From Eretmocerus hayati (lineage: Eukaryota; Arthropoda; Insecta; Hymenoptera; Aphelinidae): a stretch of 64,000 nucleotides of DNA. The translations under genes were made by a program, and so were the position numbers. Below are positions 62,845-64,000 of this stretch, piece after piece (within the stretch, counting starts at the first letter, position 1; each line of letters starts with the position of its first letter). The notes beneath the pieces were generated by a model. The model was given only the letters and a program-made list of their open reading frames with translations. It was not told the DNA's origin and did no database searches. The stretch spans positions 119,072,838 through 119,136,837 of the forward strand of contig CM056744.1 in the NCBI GenBank assembly GCA_029851415.1, written 5' to 3'.

Positions 62845-64000
62845 GTGAGCTCAGCAACACCGAATAATTTTATTTCCATCACAGAAATCGGTGCCGTGAT
62901 TTCTTTGTCACACTTTTGATAGTCGATGATTTTGTTCTAGACTAGAGATTTCAAAATTTTTTACTCCTTGTGAGGAAATACTGATAGATCACGTCAGAAT
63001 CAATTGAGAACGCTCCTCACAGTGATTTGATTACCCCTCTCTATGATTTTTGTGTTGTTTTACTTGAATCGTTCACTTATGAAATCACTAATTGACCACA
63101 TCATCTTGAAATTGATGCCAACAGAATCACTAACTCGAGTATCGTATAATGTCTGACCATTTTTCCGGGACTTGAATTAATATCGTTCTCCTTTAATTAG
63201 CTCGAACGCACAACTTTGAAAGCTGTTTTGAAACTGAGTAATTCAGCAACACAAGAATCAGATAATTTCCATCTCAATTTTTCTATTTGTAACATTTTTA
63301 TTATTGTGTGCTACGGTGCTCATCGCAAACACAGTAACAGTTATCCCAAGGAAAGTGATTTAAAAAATGAATATTTGGTTTTCGAAATTATTGCAATAGA
63401 TGATGCTTGGTTGTGGTCATTTTAACATTTAGTTATCGAAGATGAGATTAACTCGCAATCCCAACCACGTGGTAGCCAAATGGCACACTCCACGAAGATA
63501 GCCTTATTTCTGGAGTTCCCTCGTAAGAAATCACAGATAACTACCTCCAAAGACTTCAATCGTTTTATGATCGATATGAATTCCCTCCCCTGGGTTTGGG
63601 GAACATAATTATGTTTTCATTAAAAATGCCAGAAAATGTTATCTCTTCTTGTCCGTTCTCTGGAGTTAGACTGATGAAGAGTTTTTCAAATCTTGGAACA
63701 CTACATCAATTGATGCTCAGATTACTTTGGAACAGGGTTTGACAAGTAACATAACAAAATTGCGTTATCGATTTCGTTATGTTACGTTATCATGACAAAA
63801 AACGAAATTAAGAGGTAATTTCGTTACGCTAGGATAACATAACCAATTACCGTAACGTAATGTCACTAACGCAATACAATAACGTAACGAAACTTCAATC
63901 CTTGAATTTCGTTTTGTTATCGAAAACGTTATTCTATAATAACGAAACTCGATTCTTACGTGAATAACGTAATATGTGAATAACGTTATTAATAACGAAA
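62845..64000 (+). other. twin: Start of the next CCR4 intron (incomplete)
   Basis: Opens with GTGAGC and continues past the window end. It holds no further exon, and its last 270 bp are repetitive. Confidence 0.8.
63734..64000. mobile_element. hAT-like MITE, left part only
   Basis: Starts with a CAGGGTTTGACAAGTAAC motif like a hAT end, followed by dense variants of TAACGTAAC/CGTTAT on both strands up to the window edge. The right end, and hence a target duplication, cannot be checked. Confidence 0.4.

Noticed and set aside
62649..62867. ATG at 62649 as a start codon for the CCR4 frame
   Set aside because: The ATG is in the intron upstream of the acceptor at 62691-62692; the conserved protein continues across the splice junction from the exon ending at 56661.

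Overview
The window looks like nuclear DNA of an insect, most likely a hymenopteran (lineage inferred from the wording of one conserved gene, moderate confidence). It is AT-rich, has no operons, and is mostly non-coding DNA full of inverted-repeat transposable elements. The only host gene I recognise is the + strand deadenylase CCR4 (Drosophila twin; vertebrate CNOT6/CNOT6L). Three consecutive internal exons are present (50294-50362, 56349-56661, 62693-62844) with matching splice phases and GT/AG borders. They encode the linker after the leucine-rich repeats and the first part of the endonuclease/exonuclease/phosphatase (EEP) nuclease domain. The leucine-rich-repeat exons and the C-terminal half are not visible and must lie outside, or upstream in pieces I could not detect.

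Layout. 1-4.65 kb: unique-looking DNA with a decayed relic (about 1065-1345) of the transposon at 28-32 kb. 4655-6398: a foldback element with arms of about 0.5 kb. 6.4-22 kb: mostly featureless, with a small hAT-like MITE (11062-11403), one unexplained 204-codon ORF (13016-13630) and microsatellites. 22231-22597: a nested palindrome. 25594-25925: piggyBac-like remnant. 26315-27855: a 1.5-kb palindrome. 28322-32113: an apparently complete hAT-type DNA transposon carrying one intact 775-codon transposase-like ORF on the - strand, 491-bp terminal inverted repeats and a perfect 8-bp target duplication. 36.5-36.9 kb: tandem repeats. 42444-44865: a nearly perfect palindrome with two 1145-bp arms around a 132-bp spacer. 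45.2 kb: a degraded repeat whose inverted relative sits at 59.1-59.6 kb. From 50 kb: the CCR4 exons with two 6-kb introns, which hold a piggyBac-like remnant, a 1.0-kb foldback, a MITE, and a minisatellite enclosed in inverted repeats; the last 270 bp begin another hAT-like repeat.

How it fits together. The host gene contributes the catalytic start of the mRNA deadenylase; everything else readable is mobile DNA. The one intact element encodes its own transposase-like protein. The remaining elements are non-autonomous inverted-repeat structures with no intact protein, so they would depend on enzymes encoded elsewhere. The strongest candidates for something under-described are the intact divergent hAT-type transposon and the 2.4-kb palindrome with its array of GCGACATGTCGC-type motifs.
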